A stretch of 64,000 nt of DNA from SZUA-265 sp965651905 (GTDB taxonomy: Bacteria; Myxococcota_A; Polyangia; Polyangiales; Polyangiaceae). Made by a program: the position numbers and the translations under genes. This document shows positions 9,800-18,216 of the stretch, one piece after another. Under the pieces are notes generated by a model that was given only the letters and a program-made list of their open reading frames with translations, ran no database searches and was not told the DNA's origin. Position 1 is the stretch's first letter, and each line of letters opens with the position of its first letter. The stretch spans positions 1 to 64,000 of the forward strand of contig CBFGUG010000015.1 of NCBI GenBank assembly GCA_965651905.1, written 5' to 3'.

Positions 9800-9844
9800 G
9801 CGTGGGTCGCACGACGCGGCAAGTAACGGTAAAGTGACCACCTG

Positions 9845-10981
9845 ATGCATCGTCAACTTCTCATGGGCTTGGCGGCCCCCCGAGCCAAGTCGCTGGTCGG
9901 GCTCGGCCAAGAGCACGAGCGGAGGACGCTGCAGTCTTCGAGCGAGCGGGGCGCACGTCCAACACGACTTGCGAACGGGTTCGCGAGGCGTGGGTGCTCA
10001 TGGCACTCGGGACGGCGCGCGACGCGGCTCGTCTGTTACTCCCTTCTAGCTACGCTCGCGGCGTGTAGTTCGGGAGTGAGCGTCGCGCCGCCAGCCAGCG
10101 ACGACGAAGTTTCGAGTTTGAACGCGGACGCACCTGCGGTAGCGGACGACGGTACAGCGACCGCTGACCACGACTCGGAAGCGTCTACCTCGGACGATGT
10201 GACGAGTTCACCAGAAGCAGGAATGCCTGATCCGGCAGACGACGACTCGACCGACGAGGCAACGCTCCAAAACGACGACGATAGCCACGACGCATCACTC
10301 ACGGACGACGTCGCTGACGACGCGAACCCGATGGACGACCCGAGCGAGGACGACCCCGACAACACGGATGACCCAAGCGAGAACGATCCCGACGACCCCG
10401 ACAACACGGACGGCGCCGACAACACGGATGACCCAAGCGAGGACGACGCCGACAACACGGACGGCGCCGACAACACGGATGACCCAAGCGAGGACGATCC
10501 CGACAACACGGACGACCCAAGCGAGGACGATCCCGACAACACGGACGACAGCTCCGCCGACGACAACCCAGCGGACGACTCGTCAGCAGCATGTCCAGAT
10601 TGCACGACTCACAACGAAGCCGAGCCAGAGCTCGACGGCTTCAAACAAAGTGAAGACCCGGCCTGCGACGAGTACGCAGTCGCGAAGCTCACCAAGTTTT
10701 CGGTCACTCCAGAAACGCGGCCCCCTGCCTCGCGGCTGTTGATCCTAGTGCGCGACTTGCTCGAAGGAACGCGCGTCGGAACTCTCGAGGTGGAGCTAGC
10801 CATGGGGCACAGCTTGCCTGAATGGCTCAGCGTCTCGGTTTCGACAGTCGGCCACGTCGCGCTGCTGATCGACGAGGCCTTTGATGGCCCAGGTGAGGCT
10901 GCGGCGGACGTCTGGGTCAAGCGCGGCGGCGATGCTTGTCCCGCGGTACTGGTGCCCTTCGAGATCTACTACGTCGAGTAG
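9845..10981 (+). CDS. Putative lipoprotein with Asp-rich tandem repeats
   Basis: The 378-residue frame has a hydrophobic segment ending in a lipobox, LLATLAACSS, near residue 75. That is deep for a signal peptide, so the true start may be an unannotated later codon. A run of about 100 residues follows, made of NTDDPSEDDPD-type repeats and almost entirely Asp, Asn, Glu, Pro, Ser and Thr. A globular C-terminal domain of about 120 residues begins after CPDC and contains two Cys. Such acidic linkers are common between the lipid anchor and the functional domain of myxobacterial surface proteins. The C-terminal function is not recognised. Confidence 0.75.
   Translation: MHRQLLMGLAAPRAKSLVGLGQEHERRTLQSSSERGARPTRLANGFARRGCSWHSGRRATRLVCYSLLATLAACSSGVSVAPPASDDEVSSLNADAPAVADDGTATADHDSEASTSDDVTSSPEAGMPDPADDDSTDEATLQNDDDSHDASLTDDVADDANPMDDPSEDDPDNTDDPSENDPDDPDNTDGADNTDDPSEDDADNTDGADNTDDPSEDDPDNTDDPSEDDPDNTDDSSADDNPADDSSAACPDCTTHNEAEPELDGFKQSEDPACDEYAVAKLTKFSVTPETRPPASRLLILVRDLLEGTRVGTLEVELAMGHSLPEWLSVSVSTVGHVALLIDEAFDGPGEAAADVWVKRGGDACPAVLVPFEIYYVE
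10329..10560 (+). repeat. In-frame minisatellite encoding Asp-rich repeats
   Basis: Imperfect tandem units of 33 bp (GACCCAAGCGAGGACGATCC plus CGACAACACGGAC) alternate with 18-bp units (GGCGCCGACAACACGGAT). All lengths are multiples of three, so copy number can change without a frameshift. Neighbouring units are nearly identical at the DNA level, which points to recent slippage or recombination. Confidence 0.85.
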
Positions 10982-10993
10982 ACGGGCTAGTCT

Positions 10994-11016
10994 TACTGCC
11001 AGAGTTCCTGCTGGAG
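10994..11016 (+). repeat. Short repeat shared with 29716-29738
   Basis: TACTGCCAGAGTTCCTGCTGGAG begins 13 bases after a stop codon and differs from TACTGCCAGAAGTTCTGCTGGAG, found after the TetR stop, by a small internal change. Both copies keep CCAG and CTGG arms that could pair. The role is unknown; a 3'-end signal is possible. Confidence 0.4.
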
Positions 11017-11073
11017 TGACGCTCTGAAGGCTCAGGCAGTAGCGCTGGTACGCGGCTCAGTCGTGCGACGACG

Positions 11074-12894
11074 TCAGTTGCAGGGACGGAGTACCTTCAT
11101 CCCCGCGACCATCTTTTCGCACAGTCGAGGTTTGGGCTTGCTTGGTCTCCTGAGCGCGATGGTCACCGTTTGGTCTTTCTGTGGTGCCACGTCGACCTTA
11201 CCCACGTAAGCACCAGACTTGGCCGACAACTTGATGGCCTTGCCTGGCTCGACCTTGATTTCGCAAGGTGTGGTGTCACACACCTGCGCGCCGTCCAGCT
11301 CCAGCACCGCGCCAGGCGGAGTGGTTTCGACGTTGAGCAACACCCGAGTATCCTCGGGTTCTTCGACCACGGGCTCGGCCGCAACGGCGCTCTGCGTCGC
11401 GCTTGGCGCAACGGCAGACGAAGCCGCGGCAGTGGTAACTGGCAAAGACGGCGACGCCTCCGCTGTGGGTGCAGACGGCGACACGGCAGCCGCCTGGGAC
11501 TTGACCAAATCCGAATTCATCACGATCCAGCCACCCATCGCGACCGCGCCGACACCGAGCAGCACGCCGAGCACGAGTGAACCTGAGCCACGCCCCGACG
11601 AGCTCACGCCACCTTCTACAGGAGCGGCAGTACCCACGCCGACGGCTGGTGAGCGCCCGGGGCTACCCGCAGACGGACTTCCGTACCCTTGTGTCGCGCC
11701 CTGGCGCTGCGCCTCGGGTAGCGCTGACGGTTCGGGCGTAACTTGCACCTCCAGCTTGGGCGCCGTTCGCCCCCGACCCGCCATCGGGCCCTCGGCGCTA
11801 CCTTGCGGCAGACCAGCATGAGCAGCCGCCTGTACTTGTGGCCCCTGGGTTCCGGGCGCCGCCGCGGGAGCTTCGTAGCCGGGTGGCGCTGGAGCTTGTC
11901 CATCATTCGCGTACTGTTGTCTCGTGCTGTTGCTCGCTCCGTCTCCGCCTGCAGCGGGGGGCGGCAGCGTAACCGGGTTCAGTTCACCAGCAGCCTGCAA
12001 CGCCAACCCCTCAGGGGTCGTTGCGATGGCTTTGGCGAACTCCAACATCGTGCTGAAGCGCTCGTTGGGATTCTTCGCCAGCGCCTTGGCGACCACGTCG
12101 TGGAGCTCCTGAGACAGGTCGAGGTCTGGTCGATAGTGCATCATGCTCGGAACAGGGTCGTTCAGATGCGCGGCAAGCACGGCCATGAAGCTGTCGCCCG
12201 AGAACGGCACGGCGCCCGTGAACATCTCGAACAGAATGATCCCCATCGCGTAAACGTCGACTCGCTCATCGGCTTTCTTGCCCGCGGCCTGTTCTGGCGC
12301 CATGTACTCGGGCGTGCCGAAGATCATGCCGGTCTTGGTCAAACGTCGCCGCTGGGGCTGGGATTGCGCTTCTTCGTCAGGCGTGCGTAAGAGCGCGATA
12401 CCAAAGTCGACGATCTTGACCTGTTCCTCGCCGTCTTCCGAACGCACCAGGAAGATGTTGTCGGGCTTCATGTCGCGATGCACCACGCCGACGCGGTGAG
12501 CCGCATGCAACGCTTTGCACACCTGAAGCGCCAAACGTAAAGCACGACGGGTACGAATGAAGCCGTGCTGCATGAGCTCTTCCGCCAGGTCGTTGCCGTG
12601 CAAGTGCTCCATCGCCAGGTAGGCGCAGCCGTTCTCCAGCATCCCGTAGTCGAAGACTTCGATGACGTTGGCGTGTTTGATTTGCGACGCGCTGATGGCC
12701 TCTCGATGGAAGCGCGCGACGATGTCCTCCTTGACGCTGTACTCGGGCTTGAGCACCTTGATCGCCACTTTGCGGCGCAAGATCTCTTGGGTGGCCTGAT
12801 AAACCTTGCCCATGCCCCCTTCGCCGAGAGGTCTGTCGATTCGGTAACGGCCGTCGATGACTAGGCCGATGAGTGGGTCGTCCGCGGAATCCAT
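11074..12894 (-). CDS. Transmembrane Ser/Thr protein kinase with PEGA domain
   Basis: The 606-residue protein starts with a PknB-type kinase domain (about 17-285). The glycine loop GEGGMGKV is at 24-31, the ATP-binding lysine at 46, HRDMKPDN at 139-146 and DFG at 163-165, so it should be active. A Pro/Ala-rich linker follows, then one membrane helix (about 430-455) and a second Ser/Ala/Pro-rich linker. A C-terminal PEGA domain with TTPPGAVLELDG and two Cys-containing turns completes it. The kinase would face the cytoplasm and PEGA the periplasm, so it is probably a surface or cell-wall sensor. It is a single-gene unit. Confidence 0.94.
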   Translation of the reverse strand: MDSADDPLIGLVIDGRYRIDRPLGEGGMGKVYQATQEILRRKVAIKVLKPEYSVKEDIVARFHREAISASQIKHANVIEVFDYGMLENGCAYLAMEHLHGNDLAEELMQHGFIRTRRALRLALQVCKALHAAHRVGVVHRDMKPDNIFLVRSEDGEEQVKIVDFGIALLRTPDEEAQSQPQRRRLTKTGMIFGTPEYMAPEQAAGKKADERVDVYAMGIILFEMFTGAVPFSGDSFMAVLAAHLNDPVPSMMHYRPDLDLSQELHDVVAKALAKNPNERFSTMLEFAKAIATTPEGLALQAAGELNPVTLPPPAAGGDGASNSTRQQYANDGQAPAPPGYEAPAAAPGTQGPQVQAAAHAGLPQGSAEGPMAGRGRTAPKLEVQVTPEPSALPEAQRQGATQGYGSPSAGSPGRSPAVGVGTAAPVEGGVSSSGRGSGSLVLGVLLGVGAVAMGGWIVMNSDLVKSQAAAVSPSAPTAEASPSLPVTTAAASSAVAPSATQSAVAAEPVVEEPEDTRVLLNVETTPPGAVLELDGAQVCDTTPCEIKVEPGKAIKLSAKSGAYVGKVDVAPQKDQTVTIALRRPSKPKPRLCEKMVAGMKVLRPCN

Positions 12895-13232
12895 CTGTAC
12901 GCTGTCGGAATCGTCACGATACCCGGCTGACGCGAGCTTCGCCAGTCACGGGCGCTGGCGATTGCGGCGACGAGCGGCTGACTCGCGAGGACTCGCGACC
13001 GCATGACCGGTTGTCCCGAACATAGGTACCCGAGGTAGTGCGGTGTCGGTTACCCGACGTGAAGCTGGACCTTTGAGTGACTCACCACTGCGCCGAGCTG
13101 CATGAGGCCTAAATTCTACCCAGACTGTCGCGACGCGCGTGTTTAGGTCGCGCCGTGATGCGGACGTTGTTGTCGCGGACTCGCACAACATTTGCCGCCC
13201 CAGGGAGTCGGTTTGCTAGTGTGCTCGTTCCG
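12895..13232. other. Gene-free divergent intergenic region
   Basis: This 338-bp stretch separates the kinase start from the DAHP-synthase-like gene. It must contain both promoters. I see no convincing ORF, RNA gene or repeat in it. An in-frame extension of the downstream gene back to 13155 is open but lacks conserved sequence. Confidence 0.6.
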
Positions 13233-14117
13233 ATGATCGTCGTGATGCATCCAGACGCGCCCGAGCCAGCGATCGAAGGCGCAATTTCCTGGTTGATCGC
13301 TGCGGGCTACGACGTCCACCGCTCGAGCGGTGAGAGTCGCACGACCCTCGGCGTGGTGGGTCCCGTCAACGGGGACGACATGAACGTGATACGCGAGTTT
13401 GATGGCGTGTCCAAGGTCGTGCGCGTCAGCGAACCATTCCGATTGGCCTCGCGTTATTTCCGCAACGCACCCACGCTGATCAGTGGGGAATGGGGCACCA
13501 TCGGGGGCAACAAGCCATGGATCGCGCTCGAGCCCATTGGACTGCCGAGCAGCAACGGCCAGGCGCTGGATGACGCGCCCGCATCGACTCAAAGCCTGTA
13601 CCGACTTTCCGCTGGTCGACCATTCGACGCTGGCGTCACGCGCACGCGCGTTGCGGCCAAGACCATCGGCTCGCTGGGCAACCTTTCGATTCATTCGGCG
13701 CCGCAGGAGCAGAAGTATCCGGTCATCTTCGTCACGCGTGCTCCGAGCGAGGGAGCTGACACCTGGATCTCCCACGCCGAGACCGAACTGAAGCGCGGTC
13801 AGAACGAAGTCGTGCTGCTAGAAGCGGGGGGTGAGTACCCGAGCGGCGCTCGCACGCTCGAGGTCGCCGCGATCGCGCGCGCCAAACTGCGCACGCATCT
13901 GCCAATCGTGGTGGACGTCGCCAAGGTTGCACAACAGGCCCGCTACTGCGCGCCTGTGGCTTCAGCCGCACTCGGCGCGGGCGCCGACGGGGTGATTCTG
14001 CGAGTTTGGGTCGGACCCGAAGACCAGAACCCCCGTGTGCCTGCAACCCTGCGCTGGGACGCCGCAGTCGACCTCGCGGAACGTCTGCGCAAGATGGCGG
14101 CGGCGCTGCGGGGCTGA
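13233..14117 (+). CDS. Degenerate DAHP synthase-like protein
   Basis: The start at MIVVMHPDAP (13233) gives 294 residues. The N-terminal 70 residues match the ferredoxin-like domain fused to class I-beta DAHP synthases, including the SEPFRLASRYF phrase before the barrel. The rest aligns in outline with the barrel (DVAKVAQQARYCAPVASAALGAGADGVILRVW resembles the late beta-strands). The usual catalytic stretches, AGPCSVES and the Lys-rich KPRTSPYSFQG motif, are missing or replaced. It is 3 bp upstream of tyrA, so it is linked to aromatic amino acid synthesis. It may be a non-catalytic or altered-function paralogue. Confidence 0.7.
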   Translation: MIVVMHPDAPEPAIEGAISWLIAAGYDVHRSSGESRTTLGVVGPVNGDDMNVIREFDGVSKVVRVSEPFRLASRYFRNAPTLISGEWGTIGGNKPWIALEPIGLPSSNGQALDDAPASTQSLYRLSAGRPFDAGVTRTRVAAKTIGSLGNLSIHSAPQEQKYPVIFVTRAPSEGADTWISHAETELKRGQNEVVLLEAGGEYPSGARTLEVAAIARAKLRTHLPIVVDVAKVAQQARYCAPVASAALGAGADGVILRVWVGPEDQNPRVPATLRWDAAVDLAERLRKMAAALRG

Positions 14118-14120
14118 ACG

Positions 14121-14951
14121 ATGGCGCAAGCGCCGATACGCTCGATCGCCATCGTGGGCTACGGCTTGATCGGCGCATCGCTCGGCCAAGCGCTGCGTGC
14201 TCGCGATTCGCAGGTGCAGGTCCACGCGATAGACGTGCGCGAGGTGAGCGCAGGGTTGGCGGGAGCCGACGTCGCGAGCGTGACTTCCGTCGAAGATTCG
14301 AGTGAGTTCCGCGCGAGACTCACGGCTAGCGACGTCACTGTCTTAGCGGGGCCAGTTTCCGTGATCGTGTCCCAGTTGCCGAGTGTCCTGGCGTGCGCTC
14401 CGCTGGTTACCGACTGCGGATCGACGAAACGGGAAATCGCCAACGCTGCAACTCGCGAGCCCCGCGCCGAACACTTCGTTCCTGGACACCCGATGTCGGG
14501 GCGAACACGCGGCGGATTCGCGGCGGCCACGCCGACCCTGTTCGAGGCACGCCCATGGGTGATCTGCCCCGAGGGGGCGGGAGCAGCAGCCGAACGGCGT
14601 ATTGCGGAGCTCGTGAGCTTCGTCGGCGCCACGCCCGTGCGCATGTCCGCGGCGCAGCACGACGCGGCCGTGGCGCTCACCAGCCACCTGCCTAAGCTGC
14701 TCGCGAGTTTGCTCGCCGCCCGCAGTCGCGCCGCAAATACCGACACGGTTCGGGGACCTGCGTTCGACCGCGTCACCCAGGGCTCGGACGCGCCCGTCGG
14801 CATTTGGAAAGACATTTTCGAGAGCAACGCCGACGAGATCGCGGCCGTGGCACGAGCCCTGGGCGGCGAGCTCACCCGACTTGCGGAAGAACTCGAACGG
14901 GGCAACGTTCAGGCGGCTGAGGAAGTGCTCGTCCGCGGCCGCGGCCCCTGA
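14121..14951 (+). CDS. tyrA: Prephenate dehydrogenase
   Basis: The 276-residue protein has an N-terminal Rossmann fold with IVGYGLIGASLGQAL (the GxGxxG family motif) near residues 10-25. A helical dimerisation domain follows, with the family phrases HPMSGRTRGGF and QHDAAVALTSHLPKLLA. It oxidatively decarboxylates prephenate, or arogenate, with NAD(P) in tyrosine synthesis. The length is the short form without a chorismate mutase or ACT domain. Only 3 bp separate it from the DAHP-synthase-like gene, so the two are almost certainly co-translated. Confidence 0.93.
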   Translation: MAQAPIRSIAIVGYGLIGASLGQALRARDSQVQVHAIDVREVSAGLAGADVASVTSVEDSSEFRARLTASDVTVLAGPVSVIVSQLPSVLACAPLVTDCGSTKREIANAATREPRAEHFVPGHPMSGRTRGGFAAATPTLFEARPWVICPEGAGAAAERRIAELVSFVGATPVRMSAAQHDAAVALTSHLPKLLASLLAARSRAANTDTVRGPAFDRVTQGSDAPVGIWKDIFESNADEIAAVARALGGELTRLAEELERGNVQAAEEVLVRGRGP

Positions 14952-15156
14952 CTGGTCCGCGCCTTGCTTTGGCTCAGCCCTGGGGACGCGTGCGCCCGAG
15001 ATAATCCGCGGTCGCTGGCTCGGCTGTGCCAACTGGATCGCGATCGCACAGTCGCGGTATGTGCCATGCTGCGCCATGGGTTTCGGCGAAGGCTTGGCAT
15101 TGCGGCCGATTTCCAGTGTGATGGAATGGACCGATGCGTGCTAGGGAGAAAGCACC

Positions 15157-15675
15157 GTGGTCAAGCGCCTCTGTATCCTCTCAGCTCTCGTCGCACTCTC
15201 GTGTCTCGACCCGAAGGGTGAGGATCCGAGCGTGAATCAGGCGTCAGGTGGGGGCTATCCGACAGGCGCGGGAATGGCCACGGGTGGCACGATCGGCGAT
15301 ACGGGTTCTTCACCCAACACCGACGGCACGACCGTGACTTCCCCAGGTGCGGGAGCGGCCGGCACGGCAACCTCGAGCGGAACCGGAACTGGAACACCAG
15401 GCACGGAGCCCGGCGGCACTAGCGCGGGTGGCGGTTCCACGACCGCCCCCACCACCTCGGCGAGCCAACCGCCAACGGCACCTGGCTCGACGGACGCAGC
15501 TGAGCCGGATCCACAGGGCGACGCGGGGGCGACCTCGCCGGGCACGTTCGACGCCCAACCTGCGCCCGAGCTGGATTCCGGAGCCGCAGAACCGTTCGGC
15601 GACGCGGGGATGGGGGGAGGCAGCGGCGACGCTGGCGTAGACTCGGAAGACACCCAGTTCGAGGGCCCTCAGTGA
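15157..15675 (+). CDS. Low-complexity lipoprotein (Gly/Thr/Pro-rich)
   Basis: A GTG start at 15157, with a purine-rich site (AGGGAGAAAG) just upstream, gives 172 residues. The short signal peptide ends in a lipobox, ALVALSCLD, with the acylated Cys at about residue 16. The rest is a disordered Gly/Thr/Ser/Ala/Pro-rich chain with an acidic end and no recognisable domain. Its TGA overlaps the GTG of the next gene in the sequence GTGA, so translation is coupled. It is probably a surface-exposed or spacer-type lipoprotein; its role is unknown. Confidence 0.75.
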   Translation: MVKRLCILSALVALSCLDPKGEDPSVNQASGGGYPTGAGMATGGTIGDTGSSPNTDGTTVTSPGAGAAGTATSSGTGTGTPGTEPGGTSAGGGSTTAPTTSASQPPTAPGSTDAAEPDPQGDAGATSPGTFDAQPAPELDSGAAEPFGDAGMGGGSGDAGVDSEDTQFEGPQ

Positions 15676-16367
15676 AGCGCGTCAATCCTTGTAGCACCAG
15701 CCTCGTGTTGCGAAACGCGCGCTGCTCCATCGTGCTCGGCGGCGTTTTGCTTTCGTTCGTGGTGTTGCCTTCGTGCAACTTGAACCCGCAGCCCGAAGAC
15801 CCCGGGTTTACGGACTCCGATCCGTTCGAGCGTGCTGGGGACGAGTCGGCCACGGGGGGCGTCGGCTCCAGCAACTCGGCCGGCGATTCGTCGGGTGAGG
15901 GCGCGTCGGGTGATCTCGACGAAGACGACCTAGTCGTGTCTGACGACTCGCTGGACGCTGATCCCGAGGCGATCACGTCTGAAGACAGCCAGGGCGCCAG
16001 TAACGGGTCGGCGATGGGCGCTGACAGCCCACCCGTGGACGACTCCATGGCCAGCGCAGACCCGGGTGGCGAAACGCCGCAAGATCCGACGGAATCTGAG
16101 CCGAGCGCGGATGACGCGTTCGACGACGGCAACGCTCAAGGTGGGGCGGCCAGCGACGACATCGCTGGGGACGACGCGCCAGCGGACGACGCTGCTGCGG
16201 ACGACGATGGTTTCGTCGACGACGCGTCGGATGACGCCACTGACGACGATGACGCTGCAGACGACGCTACGGACGATGACAGTCTGAACGCGCCCATAGC
16301 TGACGATCAGCTGGGGGACGCCGGGACCGACGCGGGAACGGACGCGGGAGACGCGGGCGCCCCCTGA
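15672..16367 (+). CDS. Low-complexity Asp-rich lipoprotein
   Basis: The GTG at 15672 overlaps the preceding stop by 4 bp. The 231-residue product has a basic N-terminus, a hydrophobic segment and a lipobox, VVLPSCNL, near residue 36. The mature chain is extremely acidic, with DDDAADDATDDD-like runs and a TDAGTDAGDAG end. It has no recognisable fold and is probably disordered. It resembles the acidic linker of the 9845-10981 protein but lacks a globular domain. Ca-binding or spacing roles are possible but unsupported. Confidence 0.75.
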   Translation: MKRVNPCSTSLVLRNARCSIVLGGVLLSFVVLPSCNLNPQPEDPGFTDSDPFERAGDESATGGVGSSNSAGDSSGEGASGDLDEDDLVVSDDSLDADPEAITSEDSQGASNGSAMGADSPPVDDSMASADPGGETPQDPTESEPSADDAFDDGNAQGGAASDDIAGDDAPADDAAADDDGFVDDASDDATDDDDAADDATDDDSLNAPIADDQLGDAGTDAGTDAGDAGAP

Positions 16368-16377
16368 ACACGGCGCG

Positions 16378-16839
16378 CTAGCGCGCGGCGATCATGTCCT
16401 CTGCTAGACGCAGGCGTCGACTGAGATCTCGCGCCAAGTTCAGCACGAACACGCTGTACGCCTTTACGTCGTAGCGGTAGAGCGCGTCGAGATCTGCACT
16501 CGTCATCCGCAGCAGGTGTGCATCCGTAACCAACCGTACGGTGTCGTGCTGAGGCTGGATGTCGACCAAACTCATCACACCGATCGCATCCCCTGCGCGC
16601 AGCCTGGCGAAGCTGAGCTCCGTGCCCGTCGAGGTGGCTTTGATCACTTCTGCTTCGCCACCGAGCAGCACGTTGACGTCTGCCCGCGTCGCTCCCTGGC
16701 GGCAAACCAACGCTCCTGCGGGAGCCGCCCAAACGTCCAGTCGGTTGCTGAGAAACTCCAACGCCGATGGCGACATGGCGCTGAACAGAGCCACGCCGTG
16801 CAACTCCTCGACACTGGGCCGCCGCTGCGCTTCACTCAT
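16378..16839 (-). CDS. Cyclic-nucleotide-binding domain protein without DNA-binding domain
   Basis: The 153-residue protein is essentially one Crp-type cNMP-binding beta-roll (about residues 12-120), with ALFSAMSPSALEFL at its start and VCRQGATRADVNVLLGGEAEV, then GDAIGVMSLVD near the phosphate-binding cassette. A C-terminal helix follows. No helix-turn-helix is present, so it is not a Crp-type repressor or activator by itself. It may respond to c-di-GMP, cAMP or another ligand, or only mediate protein contacts. Its start overlaps the end of the GNAT gene by 8 bp, so the two are translated together. A 14-bp perfect palindrome (16373-16386) overlaps its stop. Confidence 0.85.
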   Translation of the reverse strand: MSEAQRRPSVEELHGVALFSAMSPSALEFLSNRLDVWAAPAGALVCRQGATRADVNVLLGGEAEVIKATSTGTELSFARLRAGDAIGVMSLVDIQPQHDTVRLVTDAHLLRMTSADLDALYRYDVKAYSVFVLNLARDLSRRLRLAEDMIAAR

Positions 16840-17293
16840 CGCCGCCCTTTGCAGCGCTCAGACTCTTTCGCAAGACGATGCGCGCTCGGCCAGGTCCCGC
16901 GTAGTCGTCGACCGTCGACGCTTGCCAGCCCGTGGCTTCGTGAAACTCGACCGATGCGTCGTTACCCAAGGTGGTTAGCGCCTTGAGCTCGACGCACTTC
17001 GCCTGCCGACAGTCCTCCTCGAACGCCTGATACAGCACTGTGCCCACGCCACGCCTACGAAAATCCGGGTGTATGCCTACGAGGTGAACGTAACCCGTCG
17101 CGGGGGGACCTGGCGCGATGAAGCCGAACAAGAACCCCACCAAAATGCCATCGTGCTCGACGACCCGCGCCAGCTGCCCCAGCTCGTAGTGGAACAGCGG
17201 ATGAGCCAGGGCACTGGTTGGTCCGCCCCACCAGCGATCGATCACCTGGACGATGTGGTCATAGTCGCGTTTGGTCAGTGATCGCGTGAGCAT
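16832..17293 (-). CDS. GNAT-family N-acetyltransferase
   Basis: The start at MLTRSLTKRDYDHI (17293) gives 153 residues and the usual GNAT length; the open frame extends 43 residues upstream without family features. The acetyl-CoA-binding motif is HPDFRRRGVGTVLYQAF near residues 75-92, preceded by the strand VHLVGI. The family transfers an acetyl group from acetyl-CoA to an amine; the substrate cannot be inferred. It overlaps the cNMP-domain gene by 8 bp, so the cNMP protein may control its activity. Confidence 0.85.
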   Translation of the reverse strand: MLTRSLTKRDYDHIVQVIDRWWGGPTSALAHPLFHYELGQLARVVEHDGILVGFLFGFIAPGPPATGYVHLVGIHPDFRRRGVGTVLYQAFEEDCRQAKCVELKALTTLGNDASVEFHEATGWQASTVDDYAGPGRARIVLRKSLSAAKGGDE

Positions 17294-17550
17294 GGGCTGC
17301 GTCAGGCTATCATGCGCCCTGCGCGAGGTCGCGAAACCTGTCCCGGCCCTAGGACCACGCATTGTCGCGCCCCGCGCGAGACGTTCGTCGCGAGACGCGA
17401 TCCGAAAGCCCTGGAGAACCATTCGGCCTTCCGAGCGCTGGGCGGCTGCATGCGCGAGCCCGACTGAGAGCGTTTCCGAGCCGCGGCAAGTGGTCGCCGA
17501 GCAGGCGAGAGGGGATGGCGATCGGCATCCTGCTCGTGTATCGAACGCAC

Positions 17551-18216
17551 ATGAAGCGGCCTATCCGAATCGCTCCGTCGATCTTGAGCGCGCGCCTGGA
17601 GACCTTAGGCGACGAAATCGCCGACGTGGCGGCGGGCGGCGCCGACTGGATTCACATCGACGTGATGGACGGTCGCTTCGTGCCGCCGATCACGTTCGGG
17701 CCCAACGTGGTGCGGGCCGCGCGACGCGTGACGAGTTTGCCCCTCGACGTTCACTTGATGATCGAAAATCCCGACGCTCAGCTCGACGAGTTCGCCGAGA
17801 GCGGCGCGACCACGATCACCGTGCACGTGGAGACCTCCGTCCACTTGCAGCGGACACTGACGCAGATCCGCAAACTGGGCTGCCAAGCAGGTGTCGTGCT
17901 CAACCCCCACACCCCCGAATCCTCCCTGGACTACATCCTGCACGAGGTCGATCTCGTGTTGGTGATGAGTGTGAACCCTGGTTTCGGGGGCCAAACCTTC
18001 ATCGAGTCACAACTGACCAAGCTCGAAAGCATCGCCGAACGACGCGCCAAACGCGGACTCGATTTTCTGCTGGAGGTCGACGGCGGCATCAACCACGACA
18101 CTGCCAAGAGAGCCGCCGCGGCTGGGGCCGACGTCCTGGTTGCGGGCACGGCCGTGTTCGACGAGCCAGATCGAGCGGCAGCCATCTCGAGGCTGCGTGA
18201 AGCTGCGTCGGGATGA
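17551..18216 (+). CDS. rpe: Ribulose-phosphate 3-epimerase
   Basis: The start at MKRPIRIAPSILSA (17551) gives 221 residues, the normal length. The TIM barrel shows the family motifs: APSILSA near the N-terminus, HIDVMDGRFVPPITFGP with the metal-binding His and Asp, LDVHLMIENP, VMSVNPGFGGQ, and EVDGGI with the second catalytic Asp. It interconverts ribulose 5-phosphate and xylulose 5-phosphate in the pentose phosphate pathway. Its TGA overlaps the ATG of the next gene (ATGA). Confidence 0.96.
   Translation: MKRPIRIAPSILSARLETLGDEIADVAAGGADWIHIDVMDGRFVPPITFGPNVVRAARRVTSLPLDVHLMIENPDAQLDEFAESGATTITVHVETSVHLQRTLTQIRKLGCQAGVVLNPHTPESSLDYILHEVDLVLVMSVNPGFGGQTFIESQLTKLESIAERRAKRGLDFLLEVDGGINHDTAKRAAAAGADVLVAGTAVFDEPDRAAAISRLREAASG

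Noticed and set aside
16373..16386. Perfect 14-bp palindrome GCGCGCTAGCGCGC as an operator
   Set aside because: It overlaps a stop codon between convergent genes, so a terminator-stem role or chance is likelier than regulation.
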